From: JBBQLG01 sp038327655
GTDB lineage: Bacteria; Bacteroidota; Bacteroidia; Cytophagales; Spirosomataceae
DNA: 12,514 bases
Assembly: GCA_038327655.1 (NCBI GenBank)
Contig: JBBQLG010000169.1
Span: forward strand, 1-12,514
Reading direction: 5' to 3'
Shown here: one piece after another, positions 1 through 6,480 of the stretch
How the letters are laid out: each line of letters begins with the position of its first letter
Position numbering within the stretch: position 1 is the first letter of the stretch
Notes under the pieces: model-generated
Told to the model about the DNA's origin: nothing
Seen by the model: only the letters and a program-made list of their open reading frames with translations
Database searches by the model: none
Made by a program: the position numbers and the translations under genes

Positions 1-20
1 ACTTCCTTCGTCAGCATGAC
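1..20. repeat. Possible edge of a dispersed REP-like extragenic repeat
   Basis: Read on the minus strand this stretch gives GTCATGCTGACGAAGGAAG. It contains the small hairpin GTCA-GCA-TGAC at 10-20. Short repeats beginning GTCATGCTGA are, from memory, common between genes in Bacteroidota genomes, so this may be the edge of such an element lying downstream of acetate kinase. Only one copy, cut by the window edge, is visible, so the repeat nature is inferred. Confidence 0.3.
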
Positions 21-54
21 AAAACCACCATTTTAGGTGCTAAGTAGTTGACTA

Positions 55-1251
55 TTAATTGATTTTTTGTTTTATCAACTGACTCACCATCCGGGCAATC
101 ATCTGCTCCTCATCGGTCGGGATGACGCGGACGGTAACCCGGCTGGCATCCGTCGAGATCACAGCGGCATTCAGGGCGTTTCGGGATTGGTCCAGCCCGA
201 TACCCAGAAAGCCGAGTCCCCGGCAGATGCGCGCCCGGACTTCGGGCGCATTTTGGCCGATACCACCCGAAAAAACCAGCGTGTCCAGCCCATCGAGTAC
301 GGCGGCAAACGACCCGATCCATTTCTTGGTCTGGTAGCAGAACAGGTCGACAGCCTCAGCCGCCCGGATATCGTCGGCCTGCCGGTTCAGTAGTTCCTGC
401 ATATCGGAACTGGTTTCGGATACGCCCAGCAGCCCCGATTCGTGATTGATGAGGTGATTGAACTGGGTGGGCGTTAACTTTTCCGACTGCATCAGGTACC
501 AGGCTACCCCCGGATCGAGGTCGCCCGGCCGGGTACCCATCGGCACGCCTGCCGTTGGCGTGAAGCCCATGCTGGTATCGACACTTTTACCGTCATGAAC
601 GGCCGCCAGACTCGCGCCACTGCCCAAATGCGCCAGAATAACCCGGCCCTGCGCCACCTCTTGCCCGGCCATTCGACCCAACTCTTCCAACAGATATGCA
701 TACGAAATACCATGAAAGCCGTAGCGTCGGATGCCCTGCGCGTCGAACCGCCGGGGGATGGGCAGGAGTTGGGCCACGCGCGGCATCGTCCGGTGGAAAC
801 TTGTATCGAAGCAGGCGATTTGCGGTAGGGTTGGGTGGCGTTTCTGGATGGCTTCGATCAGGGCAATTTCGCCGGGCAGATGGTCGGGATCATACGCCCG
901 TAGCCGCCGTAATTCGGCCATTAATTTGGGGGTAATCCGTTCCGGTTCGGTGTGTTCCATGCCCTGCACGATCCGGTGCCCCACCGCTTTGATAGCAGCA
1001 AAGCCCGGTTGTTTTTCCAGCCAGTCGATCAGAAAATGGACCGCTGCCGAATGGGTAGCAGCGGTCACCGGGCATTTGGCTGGTTGCTGGCTAATGGGTT
1101 CCGTAAACGTCAGCGTAGCCGCGGTCGATCCAATCCGGTCGATATGCCCGTGCAGGCCCCGTTTCAGGGGTTCATCCACGGCATAGATGGCGAACTTGAT
1201 GCTCGACGAACCACCGTTGATCGTTAAAATACTGTCGTCCGGGGTGGTCAT
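55..1251 (-). CDS. ackA: Acetate kinase (acetate/propionate kinase family)
   Basis: Cytoplasmic kinase that interconverts acetyl phosphate + ADP and acetate + ATP, giving ATP by substrate-level phosphorylation. The 398 residues are full length for the family. Visible motifs: the N-terminal phosphate loop NGGSSSIKF (12-20), GHRIVQG (91-97), FDTSFH (148-153), RYGFHGISY (176-184), HLGSGASL (208-215), MGTRPGDLDPG (238-248), GGIGQN (329-334) and TDEEQ (379-383). By comparison with the Methanosarcina enzyme, N12, R93, D149, H180, R241 and E382 are the catalytic and binding residues, all present. Two positions deviate from the usual pattern: Ser211 where HLGNGAS is common, and Gln333 where GGIGEN is common. 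The ATG lies 11 bases after the stop of the SDR gene upstream, so the two genes are probably one operon. A propionate kinase activity cannot be excluded. Confidence 0.95.
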   Translation of the reverse strand: MTTPDDSILTINGGSSSIKFAIYAVDEPLKRGLHGHIDRIGSTAATLTFTEPISQQPAKCPVTAATHSAAVHFLIDWLEKQPGFAAIKAVGHRIVQGMEHTEPERITPKLMAELRRLRAYDPDHLPGEIALIEAIQKRHPTLPQIACFDTSFHRTMPRVAQLLPIPRRFDAQGIRRYGFHGISYAYLLEELGRMAGQEVAQGRVILAHLGSGASLAAVHDGKSVDTSMGFTPTAGVPMGTRPGDLDPGVAWYLMQSEKLTPTQFNHLINHESGLLGVSETSSDMQELLNRQADDIRAAEAVDLFCYQTKKWIGSFAAVLDGLDTLVFSGGIGQNAPEVRARICRGLGFLGIGLDQSRNALNAAVISTDASRVTVRVIPTDEEQMIARMVSQLIKQKIN

Positions 1252-1262
1252 GGCGGGGTGTT

Positions 1263-2015
1263 TTATTGGGCGAGGTACCCACCATCGACCGGGTAATAGG
1301 CACCGGTGACGAACGACGCTTTATCCGAACTGAGCCAGATGACCAGCTCGGCCACTTCTTCCGCCTTGCCCAGCCGACCGATCGGATGCAGGCTGATCAG
1401 GTGTTGTTTCGTCTCCGGGGGTAGCTGATTCAGCAATGGCGTGTCGATGTATCCGGGGCCGACGGCGTTAATCCGAATGCCCTTCGGCGCGTATTCGAGC
1501 GCGGCTGTCTGCGTCAACCCCACCATGCCATGTTTGGCGGTTGCATAACCCGGCGAAAAGGGGGTGCCAACCTGGCCCAGAATGGAGGCCATGTTGACGA
1601 TCACGCCCGCGCCCTGCTCCAGCATGACCGCTAATTCGTACTTCATGCAGAAAAAAACGCTGTTGAGGTTTACGTTGATGATCTGCTGCCAGCCTGCCAG
1701 ACTGTAATCGGCCGTCATATTCAGCTCACCACCGATGCCCGCGTTATTACAGGCGATATCCAGCGAGCCAAACGCCGAAACGGTTTCCTTCACGAGTTGC
1801 TGACACTGCGCCGGATCGCCAACATCGGCTTTAACGAACCGCGCGTTTGCGCCGGTTGCTTTCAATTGTTTTACTACCTCCTGCCCCTGTGTCTCGTCTA
1901 CATCCGACACCATTACATTGGCCCCGTGCTGGCCATACAGCAGGGCAACGGCTTTACCAATCCCTGAAGCGGCCCCGGTTACGAGTGCCGTTTTGCCTTG
2001 TAAGTCCTTGTCCAT
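1263..2015 (-). CDS. Classical short-chain dehydrogenase/reductase (SDR), probably NAD-dependent
   Basis: Rossmann-fold oxidoreductase of 250 residues; the substrate cannot be read from sequence. Visible: cofactor loop TGAASGIG (13-20), Asp38 at the end of strand beta-2 (favours NAD over NADP), NNAG (90-93), Asn115, and the catalytic Ser144, Tyr157 and Lys161 in the normal spacing. The C-terminal PVDGGYLAQ is typical of the glucose 1-dehydrogenase / 3-oxoacyl-reductase-like group. The frame is open upstream to 2084, but the ATG at 2015 gives the family-standard MDKDLQGKTALVTG start; the extra 23 residues of the longer version do not look like SDR sequence. It is the first gene of a two-gene unit with ackA. 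It might recycle NAD during fermentation, which is inference from the neighbour only. Confidence 0.9.
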   Translation of the reverse strand: MDKDLQGKTALVTGAASGIGKAVALLYGQHGANVMVSDVDETQGQEVVKQLKATGANARFVKADVGDPAQCQQLVKETVSAFGSLDIACNNAGIGGELNMTADYSLAGWQQIINVNLNSVFFCMKYELAVMLEQGAGVIVNMASILGQVGTPFSPGYATAKHGMVGLTQTAALEYAPKGIRINAVGPGYIDTPLLNQLPPETKQHLISLHPIGRLGKAEEVAELVIWLSSDKASFVTGAYYPVDGGYLAQ

Positions 2016-2150
2016 AAAAATCAATCGTTGAGAGTGAAAATGCCTGTTAATCAACCGGCCACCAGGCCAAATCTTAACGGCCATAGCGGTTTAGTCGTTG
2101 TTCGATAGACTGTATCCGGTGACAAGAATGCTCTGTTGGGGATAACAAAC

Positions 2151-2176
2151 GAGTCAGCCGGTATGCCGGCTGACTC
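2151..2176. other. Perfect 11-bp inverted repeat (hairpin), loop TATG
   Basis: GAGTCAGCCGG (2151-2161) and CCGGCTGACTC (2166-2176) pair perfectly around a 4-base loop. It lies between the SDR start (2015) and the BON terminator (2281-2310). On the minus strand it is followed by GTTTGTT, a weak U-rich tail, so it could be a second terminator behind the BON gene; it could also be an operator or a transcript-stabilising hairpin upstream of the SDR-ackA unit. Apart from this hairpin, I see no gene in the 314 bases between the two coding regions. Confidence 0.6.
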
Positions 2177-2280
2177 TGTAAGCAATTCCGTGAGCAGGGA
2201 ATTTACAGGCGGTGGGCGGGTAGAATGCCACGAAGCACATGGTTAAAGAAACAGCGTGACCCGGCCGGTTGTGTTCACAT

Positions 2281-2310
2281 AAAAACGGGAGAAAAATTCT
2301 CCCGTTTTTT
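2281..2310 (-). terminator. Rho-independent terminator of the BON-domain gene
   Basis: A 13-bp perfect stem, AAAAACGGGAGAA at 2281-2293 and TTCTCCCGTTTTT at 2297-2309, with a 3-base loop. It starts 20 bases past the stop codon of the minus-strand BON gene. On the minus strand the stem ends in a run of U. The symmetric A and T tracts would let it work in both directions, but no plus-strand gene ends here. Confidence 0.85.
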
Positions 2311-2329
2311 GATACTCCGCTTCATGACA

Positions 2330-2992
2330 CTAAACCAGATCGTAGTCGATAACCAGTTCATTATCGACCGACCACACCCCCGGTGCATTCCAGGCAATTC
2401 GGCCCGCTTCATCCTTCTGATAAACCGAATCCACGGTTCCGTTCAGGGTAACCCGATTGCCGATAACGCCAACCTGGATATCTTCATCATCAATAGCCCA
2501 GTTGCGGGCCAGCGCGTGTTCGATGTCCAGTTTTTCAATCGAATCATGGCCGTCCGGGGTAACGCTGATGTTGTTGGTTACGCCCTTTACGCCCGCTAAA
2601 TAGCGCACGGCTTTTTGAGCCGCTTCCTTCTGGTAGTTCCACTGCACTACGCCGTCCAGGGTAAGCCAGCCCTGTTCAACTTTTACCTTTACCTTCTCGT
2701 CGGGAATTTCCCAATTGTGTTTAAAAGCCGTTACGACTTCACCAGCCACCTCATTGTCATTCTTAACCCCCATGTGGCCGAAGGCAACCACAATTTTTTC
2801 GACGACCGCTTTTACGCCGGCTACATTTTTGGCGGCATTCTCGGCTTCCAATTTCTTGGAATAGCTATCCACAACGCCGGTCAGGGTTATTACACCATCT
2901 TTGGCCGTTACGCCGATTTCGGCTGCGTTCAATAAAGGCTCCCATTTGATGGCATCCTGAACGTCTTTCTGAAGAGTTTCATTCATTTTCAT
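2330..2992 (-). CDS. Protein with three BON domains (stress-associated, cytoplasmic)
   Basis: The 220 residues are three tandem BON (OsmY/nodulation) domains and almost nothing else: about 5-71, 79-145 and 152-219. Each shows the hallmark order of an N-terminal helix, a strand ending in a short turn and L-x-G-x-V (ITLTGVV at 35-41, LTLDGVV at 110-116, VTLNGTV at 181-187), then a Y-x-K-x-x-A helix and a GV-x-x-V-x-N-type strand. There is no signal peptide or lipobox, unlike periplasmic E. coli OsmY, so it should stay in the cytoplasm. BON domains are thought to bind membranes or other hydrophobic partners and are often induced by osmotic or general stress; the ligand here is unknown. It has its own -7 box (3024-3031) and terminator (2281-2310), so it is probably monocistronic. 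A second ATG two codons downstream is an equally possible start. Confidence 0.9.
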   Translation of the reverse strand: MKMNETLQKDVQDAIKWEPLLNAAEIGVTAKDGVITLTGVVDSYSKKLEAENAAKNVAGVKAVVEKIVVAFGHMGVKNDNEVAGEVVTAFKHNWEIPDEKVKVKVEQGWLTLDGVVQWNYQKEAAQKAVRYLAGVKGVTNNISVTPDGHDSIEKLDIEHALARNWAIDDEDIQVGVIGNRVTLNGTVDSVYQKDEAGRIAWNAPGVWSVDNELVIDYDLV

Positions 2993-3023
2993 AACTCGTT
3001 TCGGGTTTTGTTTGAGACCGTAA

Positions 3024-3031
3024 CAAAGCTA
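3024..3031 (-). promoter_or_regulatory. Bacteroidetes-type -7 box for the BON gene
   Basis: Plus-strand CAAAGCTA reads TAGCTTTG on the minus strand, a full match to the Bacteroidetes -7 consensus TAnnTTTG. It lies about 30 bases before the BON start codon, which would give a short leader. I did not find a convincing -33 TTG at the usual distance. Confidence 0.55.
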
Positions 3032-3177
3032 CTTATCGCCTATTGGTACTCCCATGATTTCGCTCAGGCCGGGGCATGATTTGCGTCAGTCGACAACTCA
3101 ATGAATACGGCGCTATTGATCGTATAATCAGCCATGCGGGCGGGTATTTCGGTAGTAGTCGATGGTACAGTTTCCGG

Positions 3178-4173
3178 TTAACCCACCACGACGGCATCCG
3201 CCGGTATACCCTCCTGCTCAATGTAGGTGAGGTTGTTGAGCGTCGTGTGGGCAATCTGCTCCATGGCTTCGCGGGTAAAAAATCCCTGATGCGCCGTTAC
3301 CAGCACATTGGGTGCGTGGGTCAGGGCATTCAGATCGGTATCGGGCATGGGCTTATCGGACCAGTCGGTAAAGAAGAAATCGTCCTCCAGTTCGTACACG
3401 TCGATACCCAGAGCACCCAGGTGGCCGGTTTGCAACGACCCCAGCACAGCGGGCGTATCCAGCAAGCCCCCCCGACTGGTGTTGATCAGGTATGCGCCGG
3501 GCTTCATCCGCGTCAGTGCGGCCGCGTCGATCAGGTGGTGGGTTTCGGGCGTCAGCGGGCAATGCAGCGATACCACATCGGACTCCCGCAACAGGTCCTC
3601 CAGCGGCAGATACTCGACACCCAGTTCCTGTAAAACGGCCGAATGAGCCTTGTCATACGCCAGCAGGTGGCAGCCAAAACCGAGCATAATCCGGGCAAAG
3701 GCAGCCCCGATCTTACCGGTCCCGATCACGCCAATCCGCTTGCCATACAGATCGAATCCCATCAGACCATCGAGGGTAAAGTCGTTCTGGCACGTCCGCT
3801 GGTAGGCCAGGTGTGTCTTCCGGTTCAGGGCCATCAGCAGAGCCACGGCGTGTTCGGCCACGGAGTGGGGCGAATAACTCGGCACCCGCAGAATGCGAAT
3901 GCCCACTTGTTTGGCCGTGGTCACGTCCACCTGATTGATGCCCGTACAGCGCAGGGCTACCAACCGAATGCCCTGCCCGGCCAGCGCCTGAAGCGTGGGG
4001 CGGGTAAGCTGGTCGTTCACAAAGACGCACACCGCCTGGTGACCAGCCGCCAGATGCGCCGTTTCGGGCGTGAGCCGGTCGGGTAAAAACGTCAACTCGT
4101 GCCGGTGGTTGGCGTTGGCGGCTTCCAGAAAGGGCTGTTCGTAGGCGTGACAACTGAAAAAAGCGATGGTCAT
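3178..4173 (-). CDS. D-lactate dehydrogenase / D-2-hydroxyacid dehydrogenase
   Basis: NAD-dependent enzyme of the D-isomer-specific 2-hydroxyacid dehydrogenase family, most likely reducing pyruvate to D-lactate in the cytoplasm. With the ATG at 4173 it is 331 residues, the usual D-LDH length. Visible: the substrate-domain segment LRCTGINQVD (74-83), SYSPHSVAEHAV (99-110), the Rossmann loop GVIGTGKIG (148-156), Asp174 as the NAD-selecting acidic residue, and the catalytic set Arg234 (NTSRGG), Glu263 (DVYELEDD) and His295 (TAHQGF). These correspond to Arg235, Glu264 and His296 of the Lactobacillus enzyme. The EDDFFF stretch (263-268) after the catalytic Glu resembles E. coli LdhA. The frame is open to 4266, but those 31 residues have no counterpart in the family. 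It is transcribed away from the pst operon. Another 2-hydroxyacid substrate is possible. Confidence 0.92.
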   Translation of the reverse strand: MTIAFFSCHAYEQPFLEAANANHRHELTFLPDRLTPETAHLAAGHQAVCVFVNDQLTRPTLQALAGQGIRLVALRCTGINQVDVTTAKQVGIRILRVPSYSPHSVAEHAVALLMALNRKTHLAYQRTCQNDFTLDGLMGFDLYGKRIGVIGTGKIGAAFARIMLGFGCHLLAYDKAHSAVLQELGVEYLPLEDLLRESDVVSLHCPLTPETHHLIDAAALTRMKPGAYLINTSRGGLLDTPAVLGSLQTGHLGALGIDVYELEDDFFFTDWSDKPMPDTDLNALTHAPNVLVTAHQGFFTREAMEQIAHTTLNNLTYIEQEGIPADAVVVG

Positions 4174-4200
4174 GATCAGATCGGCCGGGTTTGGTAAACT

Positions 4201-4208
4201 CAAAGGTG
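4201..4208 (-). promoter_or_regulatory. -7-like box toward the D-lactate dehydrogenase gene
   Basis: Minus-strand CACCTTTG matches TAnnTTTG except that C replaces the first T. It lies 28 bases before the ATG at 4173. No clear -33 TTG was found. Its exact mirror image lies at 4264-4271. Confidence 0.35.
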
Positions 4209-4263
4209 GCTTATTCGGAACCGTTAACCCATGATATAGATCAGGGATCAACCTGACGGGTAT

Positions 4264-4271
4264 CACCTTTG
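4264..4271 (+). promoter_or_regulatory. -7-like box toward the pst operon
   Basis: Plus-strand CACCTTTG, the inverted copy of the box at 4201-4208, fits TAnnTTTG at all but the first base. If used, it leaves a long leader before pstS at 4566, so a closer promoter is also possible. Confidence 0.3.
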
Positions 4272-4565
4272 TTTGCCTTTTGCCAGTCAGGAGCTTATCG
4301 CACGGTACGATCTGTTACCGGTTGGCTGAAAAGTCATCGCCCGGTGCGCTTATCCCCACGCCGAACGGATGATTGTTGATAGCCTGGTACCTGATACTTA
4401 TCATTTTTGGTCGATTTACCCCTGAATCAGCCGGTATATCCCCCTGATTACCCGAAAAACGGATGTGGCCCATCGGGGTAACACAATGATAATCCGCACC
4501 TGTCGCGCCGAATCCGTTACTCCTACAGCACCGATACGGTTGTCGGCCCCGAAACGCAGCTTGGT

Positions 4566-5567
4566 ATGGTACGATTGACAAGGTACATCGGGCACTTATC
4601 CGCGACGATCCTCCTGCTGGGAAGTGGTTGGGGCTGCGACCGAAAAAGCGAGAAGCTGCTGCTGATCGACGGGTCGAGTACGGTCTATCCCATCATGGAA
4701 GCGGTGAGCGAAGAGTTTCTTAAACAACACCCCGACCTGTCCATCGCCATCGGCGTGTCCGGGAGTGGCAGTGGTCTGGCGAAACTGCTCCGTAGTGACA
4801 CGGACATTGCCGATGCGTCGCGGCCCGTCACCTCCGCTGAACTCAAAACCGGTCAGCAAGCCGGGCTGGACCTGATCGAATTGCCGATTGCCTACGACGG
4901 GCTGTCGGTGGTGGTACATCCGTCCAATTCCTGGGCCAGGACCCTGACCGTAGCCGAACTGCGCCGGATCTGGCAACCGGCCGCGCAGGGTAAACTCACG
5001 CGCTGGAATCAGATTCGACCCGAGTTCCCCGACCGTGAGATTCACCTCTATGGAGCCGGGGTTACGTCGGGTACGTACCAATATTTCACCGAAGCCATCG
5101 TCGGTACGAGCCGGGCCAGCCGGGGCGATTATACGTCGAGCGAAGACTACAACGTGCTGGTGCAGGGCATCTCGACCGACCCGCTGGCGCTGGGCTACCT
5201 CGGCCTGGCCTATTACTTAGAAAACAAAACTAAACTCAAGCCCGTCGCTATCGACAATCAGCAGGACTCGACCCGGAAAGAAGGCATTTTGCCGACGTAT
5301 GAGACCGTTCGTACCGGTGTTTACCAACCCCTCACCCGGCCGCTGTTCATCTACATGAGTCGGGAGCAGAGCCGCCGACCCATCGTTCGTCAGTTCGTGG
5401 CTTTTTTGCTGAGTCAGGCGCCCGTGCTGGTTCGTGAAACGGGCTATGTTCCCTTTTCGCCAGCCCTGTACCAACTCGTGCGGCAACGATTCACGTCGGA
5501 AAAGACGGGTTCGCTGTTTGCGGGAAAGAAATCGTCGGGCACCCGGTTAGACCAGTTGCTCCGTTAG
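4566..5567 (+). CDS. pstS: Phosphate ABC transporter substrate-binding lipoprotein PstS
   Basis: Captures inorganic phosphate outside the inner membrane and delivers it to the PstC-PstA channel. The 333-residue protein starts with a hydrophobic signal (about 8-22) ending at Cys24; the preceding GWG is a poor lipobox, so lipidation is likely but not certain. Phosphate-site motifs: DGSSTVYP (35-42), SGSGSG (65-70), TDIADASRPV (79-88) and GAGVTSGTYQYF (163-174). The last is the SphX-like type, with glycine where E. coli PstS has Arg135. The mature part starts directly at the binding domain. The ATG at 4566 is the first ATG, GTG or TTG after an in-frame stop near 4480. It leads the operon and is followed after one base by pstC. 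Phosphate-starvation control is expected from the family, but no verified Pho box is visible. Confidence 0.92.
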   Translation: MVRLTRYIGHLSATILLLGSGWGCDRKSEKLLLIDGSSTVYPIMEAVSEEFLKQHPDLSIAIGVSGSGSGLAKLLRSDTDIADASRPVTSAELKTGQQAGLDLIELPIAYDGLSVVVHPSNSWARTLTVAELRRIWQPAAQGKLTRWNQIRPEFPDREIHLYGAGVTSGTYQYFTEAIVGTSRASRGDYTSSEDYNVLVQGISTDPLALGYLGLAYYLENKTKLKPVAIDNQQDSTRKEGILPTYETVRTGVYQPLTRPLFIYMSREQSRRPIVRQFVAFLLSQAPVLVRETGYVPFSPALYQLVRQRFTSEKTGSLFAGKKSSGTRLDQLLR

Positions 5568-5568
5568 T

Positions 5569-6480
5569 ATGGCCACTACTACCAAGCCCCCAAACCGAAC
5601 CCGACAGCGCCTTGTAGAGCGTGGTATCGAGTTGTTTCTGGCCGGTTGCGGCAGCCTTAGTCTGCTCACGACCGTCGGGATTGTGGCCGTTCTGCTGTTC
5701 GACTCGGTGGCGTTTTTTCGGGCCGTGTCACTCTGGGATTTCCTGACCGATACGCAGTGGACACCCCTGGTGGCCGACAAACACTTCGGTATTTTACCCC
5801 TGCTGAGCGGCACCATGCTCACCACCGCCATTGCCCTGCTGGTGGCGTTGCCACTGGGGTTGCTGATCGCCGTTTACTTGAGCGAATACGGCCGGCCGGT
5901 GGTCAGAAACGGACTCAAACCCCTGCTCGAACTGCTGGCGGCCATCCCGACAATTGTGTATGGCTATTTCGCGCTGACCGTGGTGACCCCCTTGCTACAG
6001 CACCTGATTCCCGGTCTGGCGGGTTTCAACGCACTGTCGCCCGGCTTAGTGATGGGATTTATGTTGCTGCCGCTGGTGTCGTCGCTGAGCGAAGATGCGA
6101 TGCTGGCCGTGCCGCAGGGCCTGCGCGAGGGTGCAGCCGCGCTGGGGGCTACCCGGATGCAGACGGCCCTTCAGGTCGTGATGCCGGCCGCTTTTTCGGG
6201 GATCATGGTGTCCGTCATTCTGGCGATCTCGCGGGCCATCGGCGAAACGATGATCGTGGCCGTGGCCGCCGGGCAGCAACCCCGGCTGACGCTCGATCCG
6301 CGGGTGCCGGTCGAGACCATTACGACCTTCATTGTGCAAATCAGTCAGGGCGACGTGGCGCAGGGGTCGCTGGAATACAACACCATTTTTGCCGCCGGAC
6401 TCACGCTTTTTTTGCTGGCCTTCGGGCTGAATACAGTAGGCTATTTTCTCAACAAACGCTTCCAGGAACAGTATGACTAA
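5569..6480 (+). CDS. pstC: Phosphate ABC transporter permease PstC
   Basis: Inner-membrane subunit that forms the phosphate channel together with PstA. The 303 residues are in the normal range. A first membrane helix at about 26-48 is followed by a soluble loop (52-72), then the ABC permease core with helices near 80-104, 118-140, 158-176, 207-232 and 272-292. The EAA-type loop that docks onto the ATPase is visible at 186-212 (REGAAALGATRMQTALQVV and following), followed by the conserved SRAIGETM (221-228). Phosphate permeases carry this SRAIGET motif in both subunits. The start codon lies one base after the pstS stop, and the gene overlaps pstA by eight bases, so translation is probably coupled. 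Confidence 0.94.
   Translation: MATTTKPPNRTRQRLVERGIELFLAGCGSLSLLTTVGIVAVLLFDSVAFFRAVSLWDFLTDTQWTPLVADKHFGILPLLSGTMLTTAIALLVALPLGLLIAVYLSEYGRPVVRNGLKPLLELLAAIPTIVYGYFALTVVTPLLQHLIPGLAGFNALSPGLVMGFMLLPLVSSLSEDAMLAVPQGLREGAAALGATRMQTALQVVMPAAFSGIMVSVILAISRAIGETMIVAVAAGQQPRLTLDPRVPVETITTFIVQISQGDVAQGSLEYNTIFAAGLTLFLLAFGLNTVGYFLNKRFQEQYD

Larger units (their letters stand above)
4174..4565. promoter_or_regulatory. Divergent intergenic region between ldh-type gene and pstS
   Basis: This 392-base stretch separates two outward-facing transcription units. It holds two mirror-image -7-like boxes (4201-4208 and 4264-4271). Between them is a bulged hairpin: CCC (4228-4230) and TGAT (4232-4235) pair with ATCA (4240-4243) and GGG (4244-4246). 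The heptamer CCCCTGA occurs twice 22 bases apart (4419-4425 and 4441-4447). If the right-hand box is used, the pstS transcript has a leader of nearly 300 bases. I see no convincing gene; a 30-codon frame at 4486-4578 overlapping the pstS start has no supporting feature. Confidence 0.6.

Noticed and set aside
67..1227. Several plus-strand open frames opposite ackA (for example 731-1186)
   Set aside because: They are antisense shadows of a well-supported acetate kinase, with low-complexity Arg/Pro/Ser-rich text and no family motifs.
2177..2212. Weak inverted repeat AATTCC/GGAATT next to the 11-bp palindrome
   Set aside because: Only six pairs around an 8-base loop; expected by chance at this length.
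2225..2599. Plus-strand 124-codon frame across the terminator and opposite the BON gene
   Set aside because: It runs through a strong terminator hairpin and overlaps a clear three-BON-domain gene on the other strand.
3076..3633. Plus-strand 185-codon frame opposite the D-lactate dehydrogenase
   Set aside because: It is antisense to a gene whose catalytic residues are all present, and shows no recognisable domain.
4486..4578. Possible 30-codon upstream frame overlapping the pstS start
   Set aside because: It has an ATG and a stop in a suggestive place, but there is no ribosome site or motif; chance is as likely.
4315..4581. Minus-strand 88-codon frame in the ldh/pst intergenic region
   Set aside because: Its text lacks hydrophobic core patterns or motifs, and it overlaps the start of pstS and the likely operon leader.
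5757..6476. 239-codon frame inside pstC
   Set aside because: It is the out-of-frame reading of a permease with intact EAA loop; composition is Arg/Gly/Ala-rich as expected of a GC-rich shadow.
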